A stretch of 47,295 bases of DNA from Ramlibacter sp. (GTDB taxonomy: Bacteria > Pseudomonadota > Gammaproteobacteria > Burkholderiales > Burkholderiaceae_C), in contig JACDFR010000032.1 in the NCBI GenBank assembly GCA_013815685.1, positions 1-47,295 on the forward strand, given 5' to 3'. The notes beneath the pieces were generated by a model. The model was not told the DNA's origin. It was given only the letters and a program-made list of their open reading frames with translations, and ran no database searches. Below, piece by piece: positions 29,422 to 39,800 of the stretch (positions within the stretch are counted from its first letter, which is position 1; every line of letters begins with the position of its first letter). The translations under genes and the position numbers were made by a program.

Positions 29422-30413
29422 GCCGTCCCCTCGCGGCCCGGGCCGGCCAGCCACTCCGGGACGGGGCTGGCCAGTGGCTGCCCCGCGAAATGCGCGGTGA
29501 GGTTGCGCAGCGCAAGATCGGCCATGGCTTGCCGCGTCTCGCGCGTGGCGCTGGCCATGTGCGGCGTCAGCACCGCGTTGTCCAGAGCCCTCAGGGCCTC
29601 GGGCACATGCGGCTCCTTCTCGTACACGTCCAGGCCCGCCCCGGCGATGGTGCCGGCCTGCAACGCCTGGATCAACGCGGCCTCGTCGACAACCGAGCCC
29701 CGCGCCACGTTGATCAGGTAGCCGTTGGGGCCGAGGGCCGCCAGGACGCCGGCGTCGATCAAGTGCCGGGTGCCGGCGCCGCCGGGCGTGATGACCACCA
29801 GGAAATCGACCTGCGCGGCCAGCGCCCGCGCGCTGGGATAAAACTCGAAGCCCAGACCGGGCTTGGCACCGCGGGCGGTGTAGGCGATGGACATGCCGAA
29901 GGCTTGTGCGCGGCTGGCGATGGCCTGCCCGATCCGGCCCAGGCCGACGATGCCCAGGCGCGCGCCCGACACCTTGCGCGCGAGCGGCATCGGCCCTTCG
30001 CCGGCCCAGCGGCCTTCGCGCACGTAGCGGTCGGCCTGCGGTATGCGGCGGGCGACACTGAACATGAGGCTGATGGCAAGGTCGGCCACGTCGTCGTCCA
30101 GGACTCCCGGTGTGTGGGTCACCGGTACCCGGCGCTCGAGTGCGGCCGCGACATCGACTCCGTCGTAGCCGACGCCCATGATCGAGACGATCTCCAGTGC
30201 GGCGAGCTGGTCCATCAGCACCCGCGGCACCTGCGATTCGCCGCCGCCGCACACGCCGCGGACCATCGGTGCGATCCTGGCGAACGCCGCGGGATCGCTC
30301 TGGTGCAGCCGGTCGTGCACGACGAACGCGTCGTTGAGCGGCTTCGCCAGAAACGGCGGCAGCTTGGAGACGGCGAGGACATGCGGGCGAGTCGAGAGGG
30401 CGGCTTCGGCCAT
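29418..30413 (-). CDS. D-2-hydroxyacid dehydrogenase (GhrB/hydroxypyruvate reductase-like)
   Basis: The 331-residue protein belongs to the NAD(P)-dependent D-isomer 2-hydroxyacid dehydrogenases. It shows the Rossmann motif GLGRIG (157-162), Arg238 in NVARGS, a glutamate in DVYEKEP and the catalytic His285 in LTPHMAS. Such enzymes reduce glyoxylate, hydroxypyruvate or 2-keto-sugar acids, any of which would fit here. The ATG at 30413 is used; a GTG two codons earlier is an alternative. It heads the minus-strand operon and is divergent from the dehydratase operon, 67 bases away. It overlaps the cupin gene by 4 bases. Confidence 0.9.
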   Translation of the reverse strand: MAEAALSTRPHVLAVSKLPPFLAKPLNDAFVVHDRLHQSDPAAFARIAPMVRGVCGGGESQVPRVLMDQLAALEIVSIMGVGYDGVDVAAALERRVPVTHTPGVLDDDVADLAISLMFSVARRIPQADRYVREGRWAGEGPMPLARKVSGARLGIVGLGRIGQAIASRAQAFGMSIAYTARGAKPGLGFEFYPSARALAAQVDFLVVITPGGAGTRHLIDAGVLAALGPNGYLINVARGSVVDEAALIQALQAGTIAGAGLDVYEKEPHVPEALRALDNAVLTPHMASATRETRQAMADLALRNLTAHFAGQPLASPVPEWLAGPGREGTA

Positions 30414-30480
30414 GGTTTCCACTGAGGGCTGCCAGCAATGGTATGAACATAATATGATTGAACATTCAGGACTTACCCCT
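30414..30480. promoter_or_regulatory. Divergent promoter region of the two sugar-acid operons
   Basis: The 67-base gap is AT-rich in the middle against a GC-rich background. It holds a direct repeat TGAACAT at 30444-30450 and 30459-30465, around AATATGAT. TATGAT (30453-30458) could be a -10 box for the plus operon, and ATTAT-like bases on the minus strand could serve the other. A regulator binding here would control import and catabolism together. The operator identity is not established. Confidence 0.5.
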
Positions 30481-32286
30481 ATGAGTACCGCCCCCAAGAA
30501 AAAGCCGCAAGAGCAAAATGTCGGCCCCCACGCTTCGCTGCCCCCCAAGGGGGCCGCCGTACCCTTGGGGCGGCCCGGCGGGTTGCGCAGCCAGCAATGG
30601 TTCGGCCGGCAGGACCGCGACGGCTTTGCCTACCGCAGCTGGGTCAAAGGCAAGGGCGTGCCGCATGACCAGTTCGACGGCCGGCCCGTCATCGGCATCT
30701 GCAACACCTTCAGCGAGCTCACGCCCTGCAACTCGCATTTCCGCACGCTGGCCGAGCAGGTGAAGATCGGTGTGTACGAAGCAGGCGGCTTTCCGCTGGA
30801 GTTCCCCGTGATGTCGCTCGGCGAGACGCTGCTGCGGCCTACCGCCATGCTCTATCGCAACCTCGCCAGCATGGACGTGGAAGAGAGCATCCGCGGCAAC
30901 CCGATCGACGGCGTGGTGCTGCTCATGGGCTGCGACAAGACCACGCCTTCTCTCGTCATGGGCGCATCGAGCGTCGACCTGCCCACGGTTGGCGTGTCGG
31001 GCGGGCCGATGCTCAGCGGCAAATGGCGCGGGCAGGAGCTCGGCTCGGGCACCGGCGTGTGGAGCATGAGCGAGCAGGTCCGCGCGGGCACGCTCCAGCT
31101 GGCCGATTTCTTCGAAGCGGAGAGCTGCATGCACCGCAGCCACGGCCACTGCATGACCATGGGCACTGCCTCGACGATGGCGAGCATGGTCGAAGCGCTG
31201 GGCATCGGCCTGCCGGGCAATGCGGCCTACCCGGCCGTCGACGGCCGGCGCAATGTGCTGGCCCGCCTGGCCGGGCGCCGCGCCGTGGAAATGGTCCACG
31301 AAGACCTGACGCTTTCGAAGATCCTCACACGCCAGGCCTTCGAGAACGCCATCAAGACGCTGGCCGCGATCGGCGGCTCGACCAATGCGGTGATCCACCT
31401 CATCGCGATCGCGCGCCGTATCGGCGTGGAACTCGCCATCGAGGACTTCGACCGGCTCGCCAGCGAATTGCCTTGCCTGGTGAACCTGCAGCCCTCCGGC
31501 AAGTACCTGATGGAAGACTTCTGCTACGCGGGCGGTTTGCCGGCCGTGATGAAGGAGATCTCGCGGCACCTGCACCTGGACGCCATCACGGCCAATGGCC
31601 GCAAGGTCGGCGACAACATCGCGGATGCCCGGAACTACAACACCGAAGTGATCAAGCCGCTGGCCAGCCCTTTCAAGGACAAGGCCGGCATCGCGGTGCT
31701 GCGCGGCAACCTGGCGCCTCGCGGCGCGGTGATCAAGCCCAGCGCCGCCACGCCGGCGCTGATGGTGCACAGGGGACGTGCCGTCGTGTTCGAGAACATC
31801 GAGGACTTCCACCAGCGCATCGACGACGAGAACCTGGACGTGGACGAGAACTGCGTGCTGGTGCTGAAGAACTGCGGACCCAAGGGCTACCCCGGCATGG
31901 CCGAAGTGGGCAACATGCCGCTGCCGCCCAAGGTGCTGCGCAAGGGCATCACCGACATGGTGCGGATCAGCGATGCCCGCATGAGCGGCACGGCCTACGG
32001 CACCGTCGTGCTGCACACCGCGCCGGAGGCCGCCGCCGGGGGCCCGCTGGCGGTCGTGCGCAACGGCGACATCATCGAACTCGACGTTCCCAACCGGCGT
32101 ATCCAGCTGCACATCAGCGACGCCGAGCTGGCAAGCCGCCTGGCCGGGTGGACGCCGCCGGAACCGCCGCTGAAGTCGGGTTACTGGAAGCTGTACGTCG
32201 ACCATGTGCTCCAGGCCGATGAAGGCGCCGACCTCGACTTCCTGGTGGGCAAGCGCGGCGCCTTCGTGCCGCGCGACAACCACTGA
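30481..32286 (+). CDS. IlvD/Edd-family sugar-acid dehydratase (L-arabinonate/aldonate type)
   Basis: The 601-residue enzyme dehydrates an aldonic acid to its 2-keto-3-deoxy form using an Fe-S cluster. Cys83 (TPCNSHF), Cys151 (MGCDKTTP) and Cys224 (HGHCMTMGTAS) are the expected cluster ligands. Other markers are GGSTNAVIHL and DARMSGTAYGT. The length and sequence match L-arabinonate/D-xylonate-type dehydratases rather than IlvD or Edd. Residues about 13-34 are an extra Pro/Gly-rich stretch encoded by a palindromic repeat; it separates KKKPQE from LRSQQWFG, which are adjacent in related proteins as I remember them. It leads the plus-strand operon. Confidence 0.9.
   Translation: MSTAPKKKPQEQNVGPHASLPPKGAAVPLGRPGGLRSQQWFGRQDRDGFAYRSWVKGKGVPHDQFDGRPVIGICNTFSELTPCNSHFRTLAEQVKIGVYEAGGFPLEFPVMSLGETLLRPTAMLYRNLASMDVEESIRGNPIDGVVLLMGCDKTTPSLVMGASSVDLPTVGVSGGPMLSGKWRGQELGSGTGVWSMSEQVRAGTLQLADFFEAESCMHRSHGHCMTMGTASTMASMVEALGIGLPGNAAYPAVDGRRNVLARLAGRRAVEMVHEDLTLSKILTRQAFENAIKTLAAIGGSTNAVIHLIAIARRIGVELAIEDFDRLASELPCLVNLQPSGKYLMEDFCYAGGLPAVMKEISRHLHLDAITANGRKVGDNIADARNYNTEVIKPLASPFKDKAGIAVLRGNLAPRGAVIKPSAATPALMVHRGRAVVFENIEDFHQRIDDENLDVDENCVLVLKNCGPKGYPGMAEVGNMPLPPKVLRKGITDMVRISDARMSGTAYGTVVLHTAPEAAAGGPLAVVRNGDIIELDVPNRRIQLHISDAELASRLAGWTPPEPPLKSGYWKLYVDHVLQADEGADLDFLVGKRGAFVPRDNH
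30521..30582. repeat. Comamonadaceae-type palindromic repeat inside a coding sequence, copy 2
   Basis: The sequence TCGGCCCCCACGCTTCGCTG, CCCCCCAAGGGGGC, then CCCTTGGGGCGGCCCGGCGG, is the typical form of a palindromic repeat common between genes in Comamonadaceae (family knowledge from memory). Here it lies in frame within the first 35 codons of the dehydratase gene. A reversed, slightly longer copy lies in the TAXI gene at 12266-12333. Confidence 0.78.
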
Positions 32287-32306
32287 ATGCAGGCGGAAAG
32301 CGCGGC

Positions 32307-33224
32307 ATGGAAAGGCGCTTCGACGTGGCGGCCCTGGGTGAGGCGATGGTCGAATTCAACCAGACGCATCCGGGCGAGCCGCACTACCTGCAGGGGTTCG
32401 GCGGCGACACCAGCACGGCCGTGATCGCTGCCGCCCGCGCCGGCGCCAACACCACGTACCTCACGCGGCTGGGCGACGACACTTTCGGCGACGCGCTGAT
32501 GGACCTGTGGCGCCGCGAGAAGGTCGACACCAGCGGCGTCGAGCGGGAGGCGCAGGCCCCCACCGCCGTCTATTTCGTGACGCATCGGCCCGGGGGCCAC
32601 GAGTTCAGCTACCGCCGCGCGGGCTCGGCCGCGAGCCGCATGACGCCGGGGTGGCTGCCGCGCGCCCACATCGGGGGGTCGAAGATCCTTCATGTGTCGG
32701 GCATTTCGATGGCCATTTCCCCCAGCGCTCTCGACACCGTGTTCGAGGCGATGGCCCATGCGCGCGGCGCCGGCACGCTGGTATCGCTGGATTCGAACCT
32801 GCGCCTGAAGCTCTGGCCGCTGGAGCAGGCACGCGCCGCCATCACCCGGGCCGTGGGCCTGTGCGACCTGTTCCTTCCCAGCGTCGACGATGTCAACGTG
32901 CTGAGCGGCCACGAAGACGCCGGCGCCATCGTCGACTGGTGCCATTCGCTGGGCGCCAGGAACGTGGTCCTCAAGCTCGCCGGCGCCGGCGCGCTCGCGA
33001 GCGATGGCAAGCGGCGCGAGCGCATCGCCGGCCATCGGGTCGAACTGGTGGACGCGACCGGTGCCGGCGACTGCTTTTGCGGCAACCTGCTGGCCCGCCT
33101 GGCGCGGGGCGACGATCTGTTCGAGGCGGCCCGCTATGCCAACGCAGCGGCCGCGCTGGCCGTGCAGGGCTTCGGCGCGGTGGCGCCATTGCCCCGGCCC
33201 GAACAGGTGAAAGCGCTGCTGTGA
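32307..33224 (+). CDS. kdgK: 2-keto-3-deoxygluconate kinase (PfkB family)
   Basis: The 305-residue PfkB-family sugar kinase has the N-terminal GEAMVEFNQTHPGEPHYLQG with GGDTSTAVIAAARAGA, SLDSNLRLKLW, and the C-terminal signature with catalytic Asp in DATGAGDCFCGNLLA. It phosphorylates 2-keto-3-deoxygluconate to KDPG, which the eda product can split. It lies 20 bases after the dehydratase gene and overlaps the KDGal kinase start by 4 bases (GTGA). The stereospecificity is an inference from the family. Confidence 0.9.
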   Translation: MERRFDVAALGEAMVEFNQTHPGEPHYLQGFGGDTSTAVIAAARAGANTTYLTRLGDDTFGDALMDLWRREKVDTSGVEREAQAPTAVYFVTHRPGGHEFSYRRAGSAASRMTPGWLPRAHIGGSKILHVSGISMAISPSALDTVFEAMAHARGAGTLVSLDSNLRLKLWPLEQARAAITRAVGLCDLFLPSVDDVNVLSGHEDAGAIVDWCHSLGARNVVLKLAGAGALASDGKRRERIAGHRVELVDATGAGDCFCGNLLARLARGDDLFEAARYANAAAALAVQGFGAVAPLPRPEQVKALL

Positions 33225-34117
33225 AAAGCCTGGTCGCGCTCGACTGGGGCACCTCGTCGCTGCGCGCGGCCCTGCTCGACGGCCAGGGCATCGCCCGGGA
33301 AGAGCGAACGCTGCCGCGCGGCATCCTGAGCGTGGCTGCGGGCGAGTTCCCGGCCGTCTTCGAAGATGCCTGCGGCGACTGGATGAGCGCGGGCTCGCCA
33401 CTGGCCCTGATCGCCGGCATGGCCGGCAGCCGCCAAGGCTGGATCGAAGCCGCCTATTGCCCCTGCCCCGCGGGATTCTCCGACATCGCCGCGCAACTGG
33501 CGTGGGCCCAGCCGGGCCGCGTGGCAATCGTGCCGGGACTGTGCTGCGAGGGCGCGGACGCGCCCGATGTGATGCGCGGCGAGGAAACCCAGGTCTTCGG
33601 CGCGCTGTCCCTCCTCGGGCGCAGCAGCGGTGTTCTGGTCCTTCCCGGCACCCACAGCAAGTGGGTGCAAGTGCAAGACCATCGCGTGCAGCGGTTCGCC
33701 ACGTTCATGACCGGCGAGTTCTACGCGCTGCTGCGCCGGCATTCCCTGCTGGCGCGGACGCTGCCGGCCGCCGACGGCGAGATGGACGAAGGGGCTTTCA
33801 GGCGCGGCGTCGACCACGCGGCGCGAAGCGCCAACCTTCTGCATGCGGCCTTCAGCGTGCGCACGCTGTCCCTGTTCGACCGATGGCCCGCCGCCGCCAT
33901 GCCCAGCTATCTTTCGGGCCTGGTGATCGGCGAAGAACTGCGCTCGCAGCACCTGGGCGCCCCCGCCGGGCCGGTCGTGGTCGTCGGTTCGCCGGCACTC
34001 ACCAGGCGCTATGTGCTGGCCCTGGATACGCTGGGCGTGGCGTCCCAGCCCGTGGGCTCGCAGGCCACCTGGCGCGGCCTGTGGGCCATCGCGCAAACAC
34101 TCGAAAGCACGGCATGA
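33221..34117 (+). CDS. dgoK: 2-dehydro-3-deoxygalactonokinase (DgoK)
   Basis: The 298-residue protein has the DgoK pattern: ALDWGTSSLRAALLD at the start, GMAGSRQGWIEA, PGLCCEGADAPDVMRGEETQ, LPGTHSKWVQVQ and FMTGEFYALLRRHS. It phosphorylates 2-keto-3-deoxygalactonate to KDPGal, the substrate of the next gene product. Translation starts at a GTG that overlaps the kdgK stop (GTGA), and a longer open frame upstream is a shadow of kdgK. Confidence 0.93.
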   Translation: MKSLVALDWGTSSLRAALLDGQGIAREERTLPRGILSVAAGEFPAVFEDACGDWMSAGSPLALIAGMAGSRQGWIEAAYCPCPAGFSDIAAQLAWAQPGRVAIVPGLCCEGADAPDVMRGEETQVFGALSLLGRSSGVLVLPGTHSKWVQVQDHRVQRFATFMTGEFYALLRRHSLLARTLPAADGEMDEGAFRRGVDHAARSANLLHAAFSVRTLSLFDRWPAAAMPSYLSGLVIGEELRSQHLGAPAGPVVVVGSPALTRRYVLALDTLGVASQPVGSQATWRGLWAIAQTLESTA

Positions 34118-34748
34118 ACGCCCATGAGAAATTTTCGGCCGCCCTGGCGGCCAACCCGCTGGTCGCCATCCTGCGGGGCCTGCAGCCCGGCGAGGCGCCG
34201 GCCATCGGGCAAGCGCTGGCCGCCAGTGGCTGGTTGCTGATCGAGGTGCCGTTGAATTCGCCCGATCCGCTGCGCAGCATCGCAGCGCTGGCGCAGGCTT
34301 GCCCCGATGCGCTGGTGGGCGCGGGAACGGTCTTGCAGGCCCGGCAGGTGCGCGAAGTCCATGCCGCCGGCGGGCAGCTGGTGGTCGCGCCCAACTTCAG
34401 CCCCGAGGTCGTGCACGAGGCCGTGCGCCTGGGGATGGTGTGCCTGCCGGGCGTGTTCACCGCAACCGAGGCGTTCGCCGCGCTGGCGGCGGGCGCGGCA
34501 GGGCTGAAGCTGTTCCCGGCGGAAATGATCCCGCCCGCGGCCGTGAAGGCCCTGCGCGCCGTGCTGCCGCCCCAGGCGCTGCTGCTGCCGGTAGGCGGCA
34601 TCGGCCCGGGCAACATGGCGGCGTATCTGGCGGCCGGCGCCAATGGTTTCGGCATCGGCTCGGCGCTGTACAAGCCGGGCATGCATGCGGACGAGGTGCG
34701 ACGCGCCGCGCTCGACTTCAAGGCCGCCTGCGCGGGTACCATCCGGGC

Positions 34749-34752
<4 letters not shown>
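34114..34752 (+). CDS. dgoA: 2-dehydro-3-deoxy-6-phosphogalactonate aldolase
   Basis: The 212-residue class I aldolase of the KDPG/KDPGal family splits KDPGal into pyruvate and glyceraldehyde-3-phosphate. Visible parts are LVAILRGLQPGEA, LIEVPLNSPDPL, VGAGTVL, VVAPNFSPEVV and the Schiff-base lysine in GLKLFPAEMI. The LRG, LNSP and APNF elements are those of DgoA rather than Eda. It starts at ATG 34114, 4 bases inside dgoK. Confidence 0.94.
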
Positions 34753-35525
<773 letters not shown>

Positions 35526-35773
35526 GGTCCTGTCCCGCTGATACGTGCCTTGGTCAGCCTCAGCCGCTGGACGATCGAATTGTTCGGCTCGCCATCGGCG
35601 CTGCTCAGAACAATGCGTGCCCGCCCGCTCAGCGACACCGGCAGCGAGCCGCTGCTCGCGAAGACTGCAATTGCAATCGTCGTCTTCGCTCAACACCAAT
35701 TCAGACTTCAGTCTGCCTGTTCTCATCTGAGTTCGGAAACGTCAGTAAATTTTCGACAGCATAGATAGCCGCC
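35526..35773. other. Non-coding left junction of the island
   Basis: No convincing gene is seen in these 248 bases between the SDR stop and the stop of the 346-residue gene. The open frames present have no family resemblance. It contains the hairpin repeat listed at 35658-35727. Base composition falls from GC-rich to mixed in this stretch, which is why I place the left edge of an inserted island here. Confidence 0.5.
35658..35727. repeat. Island-flanking hairpin repeat, copy 1
   Basis: GCGAAGAC and GTCTTCGC form the stem around TGCAATTGCAATC, and CAGACT-TC-AGTCTG forms a second small palindrome. The unit ends GTCTGCCTGTTCTCATC. It recurs in the same orientation at 40102-40165 with ACTGCAATTGC, CGTCTTCGCTCAACA and GTCTGCCTATTCTCATC conserved. 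The two copies bracket the low-GC genes. Confidence 0.7.
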
Positions 35774-36814
35774 TCAGGACGCGGGTAGCGCGCGAAGTCT
35801 TTCCAGAATATCCAGGACATGCCCTGGATAGGAGCCATTGAAGTACTCAAACATCAATGGATTTCCGGCAAAGAAGTGCGATGAGAGTTCGACCCAGGTG
35901 TCGACCTCGATTGCCCCGTTCAGCTTGAAGACTTTCTGGGACCTCGGCTTCACGTGCTGCATGCTCTTGTACGTCATGCTGAAGTCGCTGTCGCGGCGCG
36001 CGCGGTACTCCGCATCGGTAAGGTACTGAACGGCGCCATCGAAGTGGCGGAAAGTGCCGCGTTGAGTGTCGAACTCCGCGTGCAGGTAGCGGGCAGGGTG
36101 GTACAGGCCGTCACTTAGCTCCAGCCGGACCTCTTCAGTCTTCAGCTCCAATGCCTGGAACGTCTTGATGTCGCCGGCATTGGACCATTTCACATCAGTG
36201 CAATAGGCGCCCGAAAAGTACATTCGCACGTGTGAATCGGTCAGATCTACAGGCGGGCGCAGCTTCACGTTTCCGGGCGCGATCTGCGATATTTCCCTAT
36301 TGAAGGGCGGGCCGTACCAGGTGTCAGCTTCCGCGTACATCAAGCCCTCTAGGTCTATCCGCACCCTGTCCTCGTCAAGAGCGACAGATTTCTCCAAGCC
36401 AGCGTTGCCGATCGCCCAGAACAAATCGATGAACATCGGTGCCCAGTTGTTCCCGGGTTGCATCTGCCTGCGAAAACACGGATGCGCCATCGCGATAAAT
36501 CCGTCTCCGCGAAAGCACCCTCCGCCGAAGTTGCTGGGCTGAAGCGATTTCATCAGCTCTGCCCAGCTGTAAAGTCCATCGCGGCCGTTCGGTTCGACGT
36601 CGAGAAGTGCTCGCAAGAGCCCAGGAGCCGACGCCGTGACGCCCATTAGGGGCGCGTAGCGGAAAGAGGCGTCTGTGAGCAGGACTCCCTTTATTTTGGC
36701 CAGCTTCTTGAAGGCCTGCAACTGCCCGGCTGCAATGCGCAGTTCCCCGGTCTCCATTTCTCGCATCCTTTGTAGATGCTTAGCGACCATGTCATCGTAG
36801 TCCGTGTTCGTCAT
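35774..36814 (-). CDS. Unrecognised protein beside the PHP-ATPase
   Basis: I do not recognise this 346-residue protein. It begins with a charged helix (DYDDMVAKHLQRMREMETGE). It is then rich in aromatic residues, with conserved-looking stretches such as FGGGCFRGDGFIAMAHPCFR, PGNNWAPMFIDLFWAIGNAG and SSHFFAGNPLMFEYFNGSYP. No signal peptide, membrane helix or P-loop is visible. It lies 73 bases downstream of the PHP-ATPase gene on the same strand and shares its lower GC content, so the two were probably acquired together. A partner role in a defence locus is inference only. Confidence 0.75.
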   Translation of the reverse strand: MTNTDYDDMVAKHLQRMREMETGELRIAAGQLQAFKKLAKIKGVLLTDASFRYAPLMGVTASAPGLLRALLDVEPNGRDGLYSWAELMKSLQPSNFGGGCFRGDGFIAMAHPCFRRQMQPGNNWAPMFIDLFWAIGNAGLEKSVALDEDRVRIDLEGLMYAEADTWYGPPFNREISQIAPGNVKLRPPVDLTDSHVRMYFSGAYCTDVKWSNAGDIKTFQALELKTEEVRLELSDGLYHPARYLHAEFDTQRGTFRHFDGAVQYLTDAEYRARRDSDFSMTYKSMQHVKPRSQKVFKLNGAIEVDTWVELSSHFFAGNPLMFEYFNGSYPGHVLDILERLRALPAS

Positions 36815-36887
36815 CTGTAGCCTTCATCCAAAGAACCGTTGAGACCGACGCTCTCGGCAAGTATCCGATGTGGATGGGGCCAGACCT

Positions 36888-39800
36888 TCAAGCAACTGTC
36901 GGCCGGCGGGCAGCCGGGGCTGGCGTTGTGAGATTCACGCGCAGGCGGCGGGCCCGCTCTTGAAAGGCGCGCTCGCCACCTTCGAGAATGGAGCACACTG
37001 CCTCGCGGATTTTTGGATTCTCCAGGCCGCCGCTTTCGTAGGTGATCTCGGGCAACTCGTCCGGCCGGTGCGCGCCGCAGCGGGCTACGATTACCTGGTC
37101 GACATCGGTGTTCACGACCAGGTTGGCGTTGTGCGTCACGATGATGATCTGGCGCCGCTTCTTTGCCTCACAGAACGCCGGCACCAGTTCCTCGAACACG
37201 GATTGAGGATCCAGGTTCTCCTCGGGTTGGTCGATGATCAGTGGTCGGTCATCGTGTGCATCGATGGCAAGGTACAGCAGCAACAGCACAATACCTCGCG
37301 TGCCCGGCGACAATCGTTCGATGTCGACATTCTCATAGCGCAGGCCATAGCCCACTTGAATGTGGTCGGTGCTATAGAGCCACTCAGACACGGAGCGAGC
37401 CCATTCGAGATAGGGCATATCCTCGAGCCGCTGTTGTCGCAGCGACCCCGCATGCGCATCCATGAAAGCTTGCATCGCTGCCGCGGCGTCCTCGGCCGGT
37501 CCCCGACGCCATGCATCGCCCAGCAAATCCTCGGCAGCCTTCAGCAGTTCGCCTCGGCCCCGGAATGGACCCTTGCGCAAGTCCAGCAGCTGCTCGCCGC
37601 GCGAGGCCCATGCACCGATTTCGATCTCTCGGCGAACGGAGAACGAGAGTTTCTTCACCGCGCGCGGACCCGCCGCGATGCGATCTTGAAGCGGGGCGTA
37701 GAGCTGGGATAGTTCGTGCTCTTCTTCAATGATTGCCTCGAAGATGCCTCGGTAGGCCTCTGTGCGCTCGCCCCGGAGCTGTCGAAGCATCTCGTCGGCC
37801 TTCTTGGCGCGCTCGATCTCTGTGTTCAGCTTGGCGAGGATCGAGTCGGTGCGTGTGATTTTCTCCGTCAGCAACCGGTAGCGGCGAGCGTTCTGCTCAT
37901 CGATCCCCGCAAGTTTCTGTAGCCGGGCCCGCTCCTGGGTCAGCATGCTCAGCGGCTGGGCGGACAGGTCCGTGCCATGCGCGATAAGTGGCACATTTGG
38001 ATCGGATGCGGGTGCGCTATCAGCAGGCGCTTTGGGTACCACCCCTTGAATCCGCGATGCCTCGGCTCCCGCCCGCTCCCGGCGCTGTCGTAGCAGCGCA
38101 TCGACGTCGCCGGTGAAATCCACCTTGAACTGTTTCCAGTCATCCTCGGACAGCCCGGCGTCAGCGCGCCGCTCCTGGGCATCGACGAGCCATTCCGGAC
38201 CGGTTTGCGTCCTGAATGTGCTCACATCCGTTTGCAAACTCGCCAAGGCCTGAACTCGGGCCTGCACGCCGGCAAGAGCGCGCTGCTTCGCTTCCACCGC
38301 CGTGGCGAAATCCTCCAGTTGCTTTGCGCGCTGATCTTGCCCCTTGGGAACCAGCTGAGTGCGATCGGCCCGGTCCGTCTTTAGCGTCCTGGTGGTCTCG
38401 TTGCGATCTTTCTCCAGCTTCGCCAAGCCATCCTTCCTGACCAGTTCCGCGTTGATGCCCTCGGTGGCGCGCCCGAGCGCGTGACGATGCCGATCGCGCG
38501 CGTCGCGCGCTGCCTGCATTCGCAAATTCAACAGCGCGCCGAAGTCGGCCACATCCAGTCGAGCCTCCTCGGGATGCGAGTCGAAGATCACCCGCTGGAT
38601 CTCGGCCACCAGCGAATCATCCAGTCCTTCGGAGGAACACAACTGCTCGACAAATTGCTGGGACAGGTATTGAACGTGAGGTGCATCCCAGAGGTTTTCG
38701 TGCTCAATGGAGGCAACTTCGTTGGAAGTGCGCTCGTCGTTTTCCCAAATTAGCTCGGCGCGAGTTGTTTGCAGGAAATTCTGTGCGCGGTGTAGAAACG
38801 AGTTCGCATTCAGGCGCTCGGAGACACCATATGCGCCGGTGGCGATGAAGTCGGCTAGAGCCGTTTTCCCAGAGCCACGCGCGCCGACGATGGCCACCAT
38901 GCCGGCGTTGATGGGTACAAGCGGCGGGTGCATCCAAGACGCGTTCGAGACGTTGACCGATCGGATCGCATTGCCCGGCAGTGCGCCCTGAGGCGGAGCC
39001 TCACCGATGTGCACACGGCCTTCCGGTTCGATTACTGCCTGGCGCAACGTCTCAAAGGTCAGGTCGCCATGGAGCCAGCAGCGGCGTGCCTGATCGGGCA
39101 ACCCGACGCGGTCCGCAGTGTGCGCGTCGGAGCCATGCAGGCAGGGCTTGCGGCCCCCCCATTTGATTTCAAGGTCTTCAAGCGTGGCCGTGCCGCGGCC
39201 GAGGTAGAACGCAACTTGCTTCGGGTTCGCCGAGAAGATGATGTTCGCGAACCGCTCGATGTTCTTGCGGGTTGCCGCCCACTGGCCGCCGTCGTCCTGC
39301 AGCCCCGACGTGCCACCAATACTGCCGCCGGATACGGCAACAAGACAATTTGCACGCAGCCATGCGCTGTTGTTAAAGGCGTCCTGCAAGGCCTCCAGGC
39401 TGACCTTGAACTGGTTGACACCCTCCCGGTAGGCTGAGTCTTCGTCCGTCAGCGCCGCGTCGATCGCGCGGCCGAGTCGAATCAGATCAGGTCGAGTGCA
39501 CCGAAATTTCTCCTGCTGGTGGGAGAAGGTCAGCCCGCCCAAGAACGTGCGAATGCGGTCAACGTGATCTGAAGCCTCCGGCGAAAACAATAGATGCAAG
39601 TTGATGCCCGGGCCTTTCGCGGTCGCAATCGACAGGCGGAACTCGATGTTTGGAAAAATGAGTCCGACGCCCTGCAAGCGCCCACCTTTTTGGCGCTCTG
39701 CGGTCTCGACATAGCAGTCGATGCCGCAGTAGTCGGTGATGCCCAGCACGCGGATGGGTGGATCACTCTTCTCTACCTTCTCTAGGAAAACCGCCCAGGG

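Noticed and set aside
35687..35695. GCTCAAC core resembling an integron attC site in the flanking repeats
   Set aside because: The matching GTTRRRY core that should close the site is not found downstream in either copy, and no integrase is present.
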